Counted from the stretch's first letter, positions 42,954-50,615 are shown. The stretch: DNA of 50,616 nt from an uncultured Clostridia bacterium (GCA_947303255.1 CAMYXL010000011.1:1-50616); one strand, 5' to 3'. The notes: generated from the letters alone by a model not told the origin. Numbers and translations: made by a program.

Positions 42954-43853
42954 TACGAGAGGCTTTATCTTCGAATAAAGGAAGTTGAACAGGACGATGA
43001 CGAAGATCCCCACAAGTGATCCGAAGGCTACGTCGCTTAAGTAATGTGCGCCCAGAACTATCCTCGACAGACTGATAAGCACGGACAGAGCAGCCGCGAT
43101 AATGACGAGGACTTTGTCCCTGTTCCTGAGCGCAGGAAACACACATGATAAACAAGGAAAGATCAATACGTTGAGCATTGCGTGAAGAGCGTGACCACTG
43201 AAAAATGAACCCAGATCATCAGATATGAGACCATACTTCTGACACGTCTCTTCACTTATCTTCTTAAACGTATACCACTCCCTGAAACCGATACCTTCAT
43301 AGCCCATGAGAGTTATGTAGAAACGCGGCCTTTGATCAAGTTGCTTAACGAGCATCATGGAGTAGAAAGATACCGTCATCGTAAAAAGAACGCATATGAT
43401 ACGAAGTATCGATTCTTTCTCGTAATGCTTTCCGTTCAGAAGGATACCGATCGGATAAAGCGGAAAGAAATAAAGAAATCCCTTGGTGATCATCTGCTTA
43501 ACGGTTACAGTCTCGATCCCTATAATGCTTCCGAGGACAGTGCCGTTAAATAATCCCCCTACTCCAAGAGAAGCCGTGGAGATCGCGAGGTACGTGCATA
43601 TGATAATGGCGATGATTAGTTTTATCTTGCCGGGTCTACTCGAGATTATCTGCCTTAGAAGTGCACCTATGAGAAACACGAACGAGCCGTTAAAAAGATA
43701 TACGCCTACAGTTGATACCACCAGGGACACCGGCTCATTAAGAGTAAATAGTCTGACAGATATCTGAAGGTCAAAAAAACTTCCCGCAAGAAGCATCACC
43801 AGCCAAAAGACTGTGATTACGAGTGTGATCCTTTTTGCTTCTCTTTTTGACAT
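42939..43853 (-). CDS. PAP2-family membrane phosphatase
   Basis: The 304-aa polytopic protein carries the type 2 phosphatidic-acid phosphatase motifs: KQLDQRPRF (motif 1, shortened), FFSGHALHAM (motif 2) and SRIVLGAHYLSDVAFGSLVG (motif 3) with catalytic histidines. It has about seven membrane helices. Family members dephosphorylate lipid phosphates such as undecaprenyl-pyrophosphate or phosphatidate. I chose ATG 43853 because the GGAGG ribosome site sits inside the 12-base extension from the ATG at 43865. A 17-bp-spaced promoter lies at 43881-43909. Confidence 0.88.
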   Translation of the reverse strand: MSKREAKRITLVITVFWLVMLLAGSFFDLQISVRLFTLNEPVSLVVSTVGVYLFNGSFVFLIGALLRQIISSRPGKIKLIIAIIICTYLAISTASLGVGGLFNGTVLGSIIGIETVTVKQMITKGFLYFFPLYPIGILLNGKHYEKESILRIICVLFTMTVSFYSMMLVKQLDQRPRFYITLMGYEGIGFREWYTFKKISEETCQKYGLISDDLGSFFSGHALHAMLNVLIFPCLSCVFPALRNRDKVLVIIAAALSVLISLSRIVLGAHYLSDVAFGSLVGIFVIVLFNFLYSKIKPLVLRDS

Positions 43854-43880
43854 ACCTGCCTCCATTATTGAACACGTTTA

Positions 43881-43909
43881 ATAATATCACAGTCCCTTCC
43901 GTTATTCAA
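43881..43909 (-). promoter_or_regulatory. Promoter of the PAP2 gene
   Basis: On the minus strand TTGAAT (opposite 43904-43909) and TATTAT (opposite 43881-43886) have a 17-bp spacer, 28 bases upstream of ATG 43853. Confidence 0.68.
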
Positions 43910-43940
43910 TCATTCTTCTCGAATAATCCGCGGCAAGTTA

Positions 43941-43977
43941 AAAGGACCGACTTCCCTCTCGGAAGATCAGTCCTTTT
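43941..43977. terminator. Terminator of the XRE regulator gene
   Basis: AAAGGAC (43941-43947) pairs with GTCCTTT (43970-43976), and CTTCC pairs with GGAAG inside. T-rich runs follow on both strands. It begins 30 bases after the XRE stop. Confidence 0.8.
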
Positions 43978-44006
43978 GTTCAGTTTTTCCTCATCCCATG
44001 TCCTTC

Positions 44007-44504
44007 CTACTCGTCACTTTTTTTGGTGACTTTTCGGGTATAGTCTTTGGCATTTATCACCACAGCAACCGAGAAAAATACCGTTATAAACATCGGGATC
44101 ACGGCATATCCGGCACTTATAGTTCCTTTACTTCTCAGCACCAACAGACCTGATGCTATCGTAAGTCCGCAGCATATCATCTCCATTCCAAACAGGATGA
44201 TAGCTCTGATGATCGCCTGTTTTTTCTGCTTGTCGGCATAATCAGCGATCCTTAGTAATGTCTCTTTCGTTTCCTTATCCACGTTCTCAGCCTTCCTTTC
44301 ACCGTCAATGATCTCTCTGATGTCTACTTCATAGTAGTCAGCAAGTTCCACAAGAAGCGTAAGATCCGGCATGGTGTTTCCGTTTTCCCAACGTGAAACA
44401 CTTCTTGATGTTGTACCGAGCATGGAAGCTATCTCTTCCTGAGTCTTTCCTTTTTCTTTCCTTAACTCTTTCAGAAAACTTCCTATCTTCACCTGATCGA
44501 TCAC
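44007..44504 (-). CDS. XRE-family regulator with C-terminal membrane helices
   Basis: The 165-aa protein has an N-terminal helix-turn-helix (KIGSFLKELRKEKGKTQEEIASMLGTTSRSVSRWENG, residues about 5-41; shown here in parts as KGKTQEEIASML and TTSRSVSRWENG) and a C-terminal part with two membrane helices (about residues 97-120 and 128-150). Such membrane-tethered Cro-type regulators are common in Clostridia. I chose GTG 44504 because AGGAGGT is 8 bases upstream; the ATG at 44558 lies before that site. A TATAAT on the minus strand (opposite 44631-44636) suggests a leader of about 120 bases. Confidence 0.86.
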   Translation of the reverse strand: MIDQVKIGSFLKELRKEKGKTQEEIASMLGTTSRSVSRWENGNTMPDLTLLVELADYYEVDIREIIDGERKAENVDKETKETLLRIADYADKQKKQAIIRAIILFGMEMICCGLTIASGLLVLRSKGTISAGYAVIPMFITVFFSVAVVINAKDYTRKVTKKSDE

Positions 44505-44639
44505 CGGAACTACCTCCTTTTGATGATGATTATCTGCCTTTCCTTCTCGAAAAAACACGTCACAGACTGAGAATTCCCCATTTTTTCATACCCGACATCC
44601 CTGTCCTGTCCGAAAAAGGCCGCCAAAATCATTATAATG

Positions 44640-44677
44640 CAAAAAAAATCTGCAAAGCCCATAATGAACTTTGCAGA
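44640..44677 (-). terminator. Terminator of tRNA-Gln
   Basis: ATCTGCAAAG (44647-44656) pairs perfectly with CTTTGCAGAT (44668-44677), followed on the minus strand by eight T residues. It begins three bases after the tRNA 3' end. Confidence 0.92.
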
Positions 44678-44679
44678 TG

Positions 44680-44754
44680 TTGGCTGCCGAACTAGGATTC
44701 GAACCCAGACAGACGGTGCCAGAAACCGGAGTGCTACCCTTACACAATTCGGCA
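44680..44754 (-). tRNA. tRNA-Gln (CTG anticodon)
   Basis: The minus strand folds as a cloverleaf: acceptor TGCCGAA/TTCGGCA, D-arm GTGT...GCAC, anticodon stem CCGGT/ACCGT with loop TTCTGGC (anticodon CTG, reading CAG), and T-arm CTGGG-TTCGAAT-CCTAG. The discriminator G and CCA end are encoded. Base pair 27-43 is a C:U mismatch, an irregularity that may be real. It is a single tRNA gene with its own promoter and terminator. Confidence 0.92.
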
Positions 44755-44778
44755 ATGTTGAGTCAATCAACGGCACTT

Positions 44779-44807
44779 AGTATAGCAAAGAGCCAAACTA
44801 AAATCAA
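44779..44807 (-). promoter_or_regulatory. Promoter of tRNA-Gln
   Basis: On the minus strand TTGATT (opposite 44802-44807) and TATACT (opposite 44779-44784) are 17 bp apart, ending 24 bases before the mature tRNA 5' end. Confidence 0.72.
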
Positions 44808-44826
44808 TAGGGTGTTTCTTTATTTT

Positions 44827-45423
44827 TCAAGGGTTGATCTCAGGAGATTTCTCAATGAGACCTCGTTCCACAAGACGGTTATATACTTTCGTGAAGTCTT
44901 CCATCATCGGGATCTTCATCTTAGGGTTACGCAGAGCATACGCAGGATGGTATGTCGTCATGATCTCATATCCGTTCTTCTCTGTGAAAACTCCCCTTAC
45001 ATCGCCCATCAGAGGCTTCTCGTTAAAGAATCCCTCATAGGCCGTAGAACCGCACAAGAGGATGATCTTAGGATTTACGAGGCGGAACTGCTTAGCCAAG
45101 TGCTTCTTGCAGGCCTTGATCTCATTCGGAAGCGGTCTCCTGTTTTGCGGCGGACGGCACTTACAGATATTACAGATATGATAATCCTCATCTTTAATAC
45201 CGAAGGACTTGATGAGATGCTGCAAGAGCTTGCCGGATCTTCCGACAAACGGCTGACCTTCCAGATCCTCGCTCTCACCCGGAGCTTCGCCTATTATCAT
45301 CAAAGGAGCAGTCTTGCCGCCTCTGTAGATAACGACGTTCGTTCTGCCCTTGCAGAGCTCGCAGTCTTCGCAGCTTTTGCACTCCTCTTCGAATTCAGAC
45401 CATTTCGCTTCAAAATCATCCAT
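44827..45423 (-). CDS. Uracil-DNA glycosylase, family 4 ([4Fe-4S])
   Basis: This removes uracil from DNA. The 198-aa protein has the family-4 motif GEAPGESEDLEGQPFVGRSG (about residues 51-70), iron-sulfur cysteines near the N-terminus (CELCKGR) and in CNICKCRPPQNRRP (about residues 95-108), and the second catalytic loop HPAYALR. I chose ATG 45423 (MDDFEAKW), with AAAGGTGAG upstream; the longer frame reads into the divergent gene's promoter. It is 55 bp from the divergent pseudouridine synthase. Confidence 0.92.
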   Translation of the reverse strand: MDDFEAKWSEFEEECKSCEDCELCKGRTNVVIYRGGKTAPLMIIGEAPGESEDLEGQPFVGRSGKLLQHLIKSFGIKDEDYHICNICKCRPPQNRRPLPNEIKACKKHLAKQFRLVNPKIILLCGSTAYEGFFNEKPLMGDVRGVFTEKNGYEIMTTYHPAYALRNPKMKIPMMEDFTKVYNRLVERGLIEKSPEINP

Positions 45424-45462
45424 GGGGACACTCACCTTTTTGTTTTTATATAGTTTAACATA

Positions 45463-45471
45463 TGCTACAAT
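45463..45471 (+). promoter_or_regulatory. Extended -10 directly before the pseudouridine synthase start
   Basis: TG-C-TACAAT ends seven bases before ATG 45479, so the mRNA would begin at or next to the start codon. There is no ribosome site upstream of the ATG. Confidence 0.5.
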
Positions 45472-45478
45472 CCCATAC

Positions 45479-46201
45479 ATGAGACTCGACAAAATGCTTG
45501 CCAATTCAGGATACGGAACCAGGAGCGAGGTCAGGAAACTGATCATGCGCGGGCTTGTCCGTGTCAACGGAGATATCGTAAAGGACATCGGTTTCAACGT
45601 ATCTGAGAACGACAAGACAGAGATCGGTTCAACTGAAGTTACCGCGAAGACTTATCTTTACTACAAACTCGATAAGCCTGACGGATATCTTACCGCCATG
45701 GAAGACAAAAGACTTCCGACCGTCGCAGATCTCATCCCTGATAATCTTAAGACAAAGAAATTATCTCCTGTCGGAAGACTTGATTATCACACGACGGGAC
45801 TTCTTATTATCACCAACGACGGCGAATTATCACACAGGCTCACGAGCCCGAAGTACGAAGTCGAGAAGACTTACCTTATCGAATACGAGGGCGAGCCTTT
45901 GACTGATGAGCATGTGAGGATCTTTGCGGAAGGTTTTTCCCTTGAGGATACGGGCAAGAAGATCGAGCTTAGGCCTTCGGTGCTGAATGTTTTCGAGAAT
46001 AATAAATGCGAGCTCACGATTACTGAGGGAAAGACCCATCAGGTTCGAAGGATGCTCGCGAAATTCAACAGATCCGTAGTTGCCTTAAGACGCGTAAGGA
46101 TCGGAAATATAGTTGTTCCGGAAGGTAAAGAAGGAATCCTTGAAGAGTTCACCGAAGACGAACTTCAGGAACTTATGACAATTCTTTCAATAAAGAAGTA
46201 A
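45479..46201 (+). CDS. RsuA/RluB-family pseudouridine synthase
   Basis: The 240-aa protein isomerises a uridine in rRNA. It has an N-terminal S4 domain (MRLDKMLANSGYGTRSEVRKL, shown to residue 20 as MRLDKMLANSGYGTRSEVRK) and the catalytic domain with GRLDYHTTGLLIITNDGEL (catalytic Asp about residue 103), then KTYLIEY and the EGKTHQVRRML segment. The RsuA branch (16S U516) is the closest fit by length and S4 plus GRLD context. The ATG at 45479 is the natural family start; no Shine-Dalgarno sequence precedes it. Its 3' end overlaps the converging J-like gene by 29 bp. Confidence 0.9.
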   Translation: MRLDKMLANSGYGTRSEVRKLIMRGLVRVNGDIVKDIGFNVSENDKTEIGSTEVTAKTYLYYKLDKPDGYLTAMEDKRLPTVADLIPDNLKTKKLSPVGRLDYHTTGLLIITNDGELSHRLTSPKYEVEKTYLIEYEGEPLTDEHVRIFAEGFSLEDTGKKIELRPSVLNVFENNKCELTITEGKTHQVRRMLAKFNRSVVALRRVRIGNIVVPEGKEGILEEFTEDELQELMTILSIKK

Positions 46202-47159
46202 GGTATTCTTCAGCAGGCTTTTTGTTGTCGCCCTTTATGCCGAAGCTGAATACCAGCGTAGGCTCCGACTTAGGCCATTTATTCGTATAGCCCATCTTCT
46301 CGATAAACTCAGGATCTTTTACTTCAAGACCGATAAGTTTCTTCGTCCTGTCAGCAGTCTCAAGCTCGGAATAATCGATATTACCAGCGCCCATGTCCTC
46401 CTGATACTTGATGGACAATTCAACGGATTCATATTCACTGTAGTAGATTGGCGTGATCTTCTCGTACGCCTGATCAAGAAGCTGATCCTTGAGCGCCTCA
46501 TAATAGTTCGTCATGTCGTCCATGTTGCCGTAGAAATAATAAACGGTCGCTTCATCAGTAACGACGATCTCAGGATTACTCAGAAACAGTACGCTCGAAG
46601 AAGTCTCCGCATACGCATTATTCGTCTGACCCTGATCGTTCGGAACCGCCAGGTCGACATCAGCCACATATGGATGCTTGAATCCGAAGTCGAGAAGGCG
46701 CGCCTCGATATTGTCGCCGTCAACCAGAAAGTGACCGACCGAAAGCACAGCGATATCTTCCTTCGGAGTAAAGACAACGCGCTTAACGATAAAGAAAAGG
46801 CAGACGAGAGCGACAATTACGATCAGATACTTATACCATGTATAACCGATATAGTTCTTCCACTCTCCTTTTGTCTTTCCAAGAAACTTAGGTTCCGCTT
46901 CACGCTCCGCGAGAGCCTTGAGCCTTGCCTGTTCTTTTCCTGTGGCCACATCGAAAACATACGACAGGTCCACCATCTTCTGCTCACGCTCTGTATCATC
47001 CTTGATGGTACGCGCGCGCTTGGATAACTGCCAAAACTTCTCATCGATCTCATAATCGTTGGCATCAGAATCGAGGCCCAGATATTTCAGGGCCTCGTCT
47101 TTTCCGATACCAATTAATTCGTCAGAAACTTTGATCTTGTTATCCTTTTCTTCTGCCAA
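46173..47159 (-). CDS. Membrane protein with J-like N-terminus (328 aa)
   Basis: Residues about 15-75 look like a J-domain relative (DEALKYLGLDSDANDYEID, FWQLSKRAR), but the HPD motif required to stimulate DnaK is absent. A single membrane helix follows (about residues 108-128: YKYLIVIVALVCLFFIV), then a roughly 200-residue outside domain (about 137-328) of unknown fold. It is third in an operon after the CPBP protease and the zinc-ribbon gene, 19 bp downstream of the latter. No family name can be given with confidence. Confidence 0.75.
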   Translation of the reverse strand: MAEEKDNKIKVSDELIGIGKDEALKYLGLDSDANDYEIDEKFWQLSKRARTIKDDTEREQKMVDLSYVFDVATGKEQARLKALAEREAEPKFLGKTKGEWKNYIGYTWYKYLIVIVALVCLFFIVKRVVFTPKEDIAVLSVGHFLVDGDNIEARLLDFGFKHPYVADVDLAVPNDQGQTNNAYAETSSSVLFLSNPEIVVTDEATVYYFYGNMDDMTNYYEALKDQLLDQAYEKITPIYYSEYESVELSIKYQEDMGAGNIDYSELETADRTKKLIGLEVKDPEFIEKMGYTNKWPKSEPTLVFSFGIKGDNKKPAEEYLTSLLKELS

Positions 47160-47178
47160 TTAAAACTCTCACTTTCGA

Positions 47179-47763
47179 TTAGAGGTTGTTGATAATAGTC
47201 ACAAGAAGAACAATGGAACCGATAACTACCTCGATAAAACCGATTATGGTTGCTGCAATACCCAAACCAAAGGCTACCTTAGGAAGAGCACTCTTATCAT
47301 CCTTCTTGGCACCGATGCTCATGATCAGACCGATAAGACCACAAACGAGACCAACGATACCTGTATAACCGAAGAAACAGAAGAACAGACCGACACCGGA
47401 CAGGACAACTGCCGTGATCGACTTACCCTTGCTGCGCTCACCCTGAGCTCCTGCACCTGCAGCAGTATAAGCAGGCTGCTGATAATTCGGCTGCTGATAA
47501 TTCGGTTGCTGATAAGCAGGCTGAGTCGACTGTGAGATCGGCTGCTCGATTGGCTGAGCCACCGGCTGAGTTACAACAGGCTCCTGAACTGCCTGAGCAT
47601 TCTGCTCAACTACCTTAGCATCACCTGCGATGCTTGCTGCTGCAACAGATGGAACATCTGCCTGAGCCGAACCTACCTGAGCGAAAGCATCATTAGCTGT
47701 TCCGCATGCAGGGCAAAACTTGTCATTTGGTCCTAATTCGTGACCGCAACTTGTACAAAACAT
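47179..47763 (-). CDS. Zinc-ribbon/Pro-Gln-rich/DUF4190-type membrane protein
   Basis: The 194-aa protein has an N-terminal zinc ribbon (CTSCGHELGPNDKFCPACG, residues 3-21), a low-complexity linker (repeats of QQPNY/QQPAY, about 88-105), and a C-terminal pair of membrane helices of the DUF4190 kind (about residues 113-190: GVGLFFCFFGYTGIVGLVCGLIGL). Such proteins are common in Clostridia and their role is unknown. The start overlaps the CPBP stop by one base. It may serve as a membrane adaptor (inference). Confidence 0.82.
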   Translation of the reverse strand: MFCTSCGHELGPNDKFCPACGTANDAFAQVGSAQADVPSVAAASIAGDAKVVEQNAQAVQEPVVTQPVAQPIEQPISQSTQPAYQQPNYQQPNYQQPAYTAAGAGAQGERSKGKSITAVVLSGVGLFFCFFGYTGIVGLVCGLIGLIMSIGAKKDDKSALPKVAFGLGIAATIIGFIEVVIGSIVLLVTIINNL

Positions 47764-48722
47764 TAGTTTGTACCTCCCTTATTCATATTTTTCGGAATAA
47801 CGACAAGAAGGGCTATTCCGATGATCAACACTATCATGATGGCAAGGCTTCCTTCGAATCCGAAAGAACCGCCGTGAAACAGTTTATTACCTACTTGTTT
47901 TGAAATCAAGAACGAACTTTGAGATTCGAGTCCGCTGACCTGGGAACCAAGCACGTGTCCCTGGAAGAAATTCCACGCAGAATGCGCTGCACAAGGCACC
48001 CACAGGTTGTCGAACCTGAGCATAAGGAACGCAAAGAAAAGTCCGCTTAGGAAGAGATTAAACATGGCAAGCAAAGTCATTCCCGGATTGACGGAATGAA
48101 GAAGTGCAAAAGCCAATGAAGAAATAAGAACTGCGATCAATGTCGCATGCTTATTCTTCATGGATTTTTTAAGTGACACGAGGAAGAATCCTCTGCACAA
48201 TACTTCCTCGGACATTCCCTGAACAATATATCCCAGGAAGTAAAGTATGATCAGATAATTGATTTTTCCGCCCACAATTTCAATGCCCTTAAAGATAAGA
48301 CAAACAAGCGCAGAAAGGATCATGATCATTCCGCCGATAAGGTAACCCAGAGGATAACCCATAGGAAGCTTCTTCTTGAAAAATCCCATGGACGCCAAGC
48401 TTCGTCTCTCGATCTTCGTAACATATATTATCGATACTATGGTCGTGGCAACCGTAGTAAACAACGTAGGTATCATCACGTACGGAGGCATCTTAGCTGC
48501 CAGAGAAAAAATCTCAGCGAATGAGCCGTTTGCCATTGTCTCATCTATCGTCGGAAGAAGTTCAAACGCCCACTTGCTTATGAACGGAATACACAGGATG
48601 CCCTGTATTCCTGATCCGATATCAAAAACCAGGATAAAAAACAATATAATGATAATCGGCTTAAACTTACGCTTAGCCAGTGAAGCCTCTTTGAATATCT
48701 CACATTGATCAAACTTGCCCAT
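47763..48722 (-). CDS. CPBP family intramembrane metalloprotease
   Basis: The 319-aa protein has about eight membrane helices. All CPBP (Abi/CAAX) motifs are intact: EEVLCRGFF (motif 1 glutamates and arginine, about residue 170), FALLHSVNPG (motif 2 His) and AHSAWNFF (motif 3 His and Asn). Members process small membrane peptides or bacteriocin-related substrates. It heads the operon with the zinc-ribbon and J-like genes, so it may act with them (inference). AAGGAGA precedes ATG 48722 and a 17-bp-spaced promoter lies upstream. Confidence 0.93.
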   Translation of the reverse strand: MGKFDQCEIFKEASLAKRKFKPIIIILFFILVFDIGSGIQGILCIPFISKWAFELLPTIDETMANGSFAEIFSLAAKMPPYVMIPTLFTTVATTIVSIIYVTKIERRSLASMGFFKKKLPMGYPLGYLIGGMIMILSALVCLIFKGIEIVGGKINYLIILYFLGYIVQGMSEEVLCRGFFLVSLKKSMKNKHATLIAVLISSLAFALLHSVNPGMTLLAMFNLFLSGLFFAFLMLRFDNLWVPCAAHSAWNFFQGHVLGSQVSGLESQSSFLISKQVGNKLFHGGSFGFEGSLAIMIVLIIGIALLVVIPKNMNKGGTN

Positions 48723-48747
48723 ATAATATCTCCTTCAATTCCAAGAT

Positions 48748-48776
48748 ATAATATCATCAAGGGTCCTTATAATCAA
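48748..48776 (-). promoter_or_regulatory. Promoter of the CPBP operon
   Basis: On the minus strand TTGATT (opposite 48771-48776) and TATTAT (opposite 48748-48753) are 17 bp apart, 26 bases upstream of ATG 48722. Confidence 0.65.
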
Positions 48777-49002
48777 ACAAAGAGAGACATATTAGCAAAT
48801 TAGTTGATGTGTTTATTTTGTTCAGTTTTGCTATCATCAAAAGCACACTGCTAAATACTCTTATACCTCCTATAAACAATTTGATTAGCAACCAAAAACT
48901 ATTTCTATCAACATATGTCTTACATGATTATTATTTAGGAACCGTCTTTTACCACATAAAAAACAACTCAATTGTGATAAGCATCTTTTTTGCTATACAA
49001 CA
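48777..49002. other. AT-rich intergenic region
   Basis: This stretch holds no gene I can support. It lies downstream of the lipoprotein-like gene and upstream of the CPBP promoter. No convincing hairpin terminator is visible. The base composition drops clearly from here to the right edge. Confidence 0.55.
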
Positions 49003-49716
49003 TCAAGAAGATTCATTATCTGAATCTGACTTCTCATATCTTTCAACAACTAAAGGAAACTTGGAGTATATCCGCTCCTTCCATTCTTCGCTACTATCAT
49101 CAACCATTCCGCTATTCCAAATTGCGGTATCTACAGCAATAATATCTTCACCAGTCTGAGCAATATAATCGAACATTTTTTCAGCAAATTCTTCATCTGT
49201 TGTATAGTAAGGTGTCTGTGATAAATCTATTTCCGAGTATGTTACAAATCTTGGTTCACATATATAACCCGTATCGAAAACTCCTCCGTTTATCACTTCA
49301 TAGAGCAATTTATAATGGGTGCTCTCTACCCACATATAAAGACTGATATGTCCTCGATAATCACAGAGCAAGGTCGCCAACAAACTATCTGTATTGCTAC
49401 TCATATAATCATTCAACAACACTCTTATATCTTCAACTATCATGTATAAAGGTATGTTTTGTGATACCCCTTCGTTTTGAGTATATGCACCTTTTAAAAT
49501 TAATCTAAAATCGACATCCTTATTTACATCATCCTGAATTAGTTCGAGATAGATATAATCCCCATACTTATCTACTATCGTTTTTTCAACATCTTCATAT
49601 CCTTCGACAAAAAGTTGTGACTTTTTATCATATTTATATGTCTCATCTGTTTTTTTACAGAAACAAAGATTTATACACATTGCGCAGATTAGGATGATTA
49701 TAACTATTCTTCTCAT
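49003..49716 (-). CDS. Secreted or lipoprotein-like protein (237 aa)
   Basis: The N-terminus is a signal peptide (RRIVIIILICAMCINLCFC) ending in Cys-rich residues that could be a non-standard lipobox, then KKTDETYKYDKK. The rest is soluble and acidic, with no known motif; the end is ERYEKSDSDNESS. AGGAGAAA precedes ATG 49716. The gene follows the C39-like gene by 11 bp on the same strand, in AT-rich DNA. Its small size, export signal and position after a possible toxin gene fit an immunity protein, but this is inference. Confidence 0.7.
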   Translation of the reverse strand: MRRIVIIILICAMCINLCFCKKTDETYKYDKKSQLFVEGYEDVEKTIVDKYGDYIYLELIQDDVNKDVDFRLILKGAYTQNEGVSQNIPLYMIVEDIRVLLNDYMSSNTDSLLATLLCDYRGHISLYMWVESTHYKLLYEVINGGVFDTGYICEPRFVTYSEIDLSQTPYYTTDEEFAEKMFDYIAQTGEDIIAVDTAIWNSGMVDDSSEEWKERIYSKFPLVVERYEKSDSDNESS

Positions 49717-49727
49717 TTATGTTTCTC

Positions 49728-50615
49728 CTAATTAATTATGATGGCTGATCCAACACTATCTACATTCGTCCAAGAATTATATTTTACAAAATCACTATAC
49801 AGAAAATAATACTGATCTCCCCAACTTTGTACTCTTACCCATATATTCCCTACTTCATTGTCCTTTATTATGCCCGTTATAGTAACATAATGAGCAAACA
49901 TTCTTTCTGAACTATTGCTTGGTTTTAAGCCATTCGCTCCAGTTGTCAATACTTGATACAAATAATATCCACTATCCTGTTTATCATCTGAAAGGTAATC
50001 TAAGAAATCTTTCGTGTCGAACTGATTAAGTATTACAGGATTACCATTACACAAACTGTTGGCTATTTTTTTGAACATCCTATCTTCGTTTACCCCTGTC
50101 TTGATGATTTGATTTTTATATCCTTCATCTTCTAGAACTTCCGAAACATTAGATATCAAAACAGGAGCTACTGCAATCTGACTATCGCCAAACAATCCCA
50201 AATAATTATAGCATTCATCAGCAGCAGAAAAGAAGGCGTCTTCATATTCTAACGAAAAATCATATTTTCTTTCTCCGTTTTTCAAGTACAAAAGAACATC
50301 ATTAAGAGCTATCAGTCCACAACCACCTTCCTCAATTATGTAGTATTTTTTATCTTTAAATCTATATGTGGTATATTCTATATTTTTCCCACCAAACTCT
50401 ATGCTTTCTTTGTTCGTTCCAAACCAAGATTGATCCCCACCATAAAAACTTGTCTTGGAATAACCAGGAACATTCTCCACATGAATGTATCCCTCATCCT
50501 TGTAAGGGGACAACAAACCTAAATCATTAGTAATCATCGGATTAAAACCTCCACCACCTAAATCATAAGTCTCTATACAATTCTTCAGCGGTTTGCTGTC
50601 ATATTGGTCAAAATA
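49728..50615 (-). CDS. C39-like papain-fold protein, 5' end beyond the window
   Basis: The frame stays open upstream of ATG 50537 to the window edge, adding at least 26 residues (including LGGGGFNPMITN), so this is a partial gene. The visible part has EEGGCGLIALNDVLLYL, which resembles the catalytic Cys region of C39-type cysteine peptidases, then, after an insert, FAHYVTITGI with a possible catalytic His and SWGDQYYFLYSDF. No signal or membrane segment is visible in the part present. The DNA is AT-rich compared with the rest of the window. It could be the C-terminal toxin domain of a polymorphic toxin (inference) or a secreted peptidase. Confidence 0.6.
   Translation of the reverse strand, partial: YFDQYDSKPLKNCIETYDLGGGGFNPMITNDLGLLSPYKDEGYIHVENVPGYSKTSFYGGDQSWFGTNKESIEFGGKNIEYTTYRFKDKKYYIIEEGGCGLIALNDVLLYLKNGERKYDFSLEYEDAFFSAADECYNYLGLFGDSQIAVAPVLISNVSEVLEDEGYKNQIIKTGVNEDRMFKKIANSLCNGNPVILNQFDTKDFLDYLSDDKQDSGYYLYQVLTTGANGLKPSNSSERMFAHYVTITGIIKDNEVGNIWVRVQSWGDQYYFLYSDFVKYNSWTNVDSVGSAIIIN

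Larger units (their letters stand above)
1448..49280. repeat. Dispersed DNA word TTTTCGA (palindrome TTTTCGAAAA)
   Basis: By eye I find TTTTCGA on the plus strand at 22 positions (for example 3581, 5252, 7583, 17463, 28168, 31029, 34745, 42403, 45990) and its complement TCGAAAA at 30 (for example 1724, 4256, 14393, 18029, 30775, 33096, 41464, 46951). The full 10-bp palindrome occurs at 9315, 15107, 20770, 22794 and 27075. That gives about 47 distinct loci against roughly 8 expected from base composition. It occurs in every reading frame (Phe-Glu, Phe-Ser, Phe-Arg, Ser-Lys, Arg-Lys, Leu-Glu-Asn), and in intergenic DNA at 5252, 22794 and 24213. Confidence 0.65.

Noticed and set aside
44510..44776. 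88-aa minus-strand open frame across the tRNA-Gln
   Set aside because: It reads through the tRNA gene and its terminator and has no coding signal.
47470..47525. Short tandem DNA repeats near 47.5 kb as a CRISPR or regulatory repeat
   Set aside because: They encode the QQPNY/QQPAY amino-acid repeats of the zinc-ribbon protein, with no spacers or cas genes.
48809..49159. 116-aa plus-strand open frame partly overlapping the lipoprotein-like gene
   Set aside because: It has no ribosome site, is antisense to the end of a better-supported gene, and the region is AT-rich, where open frames arise by chance.
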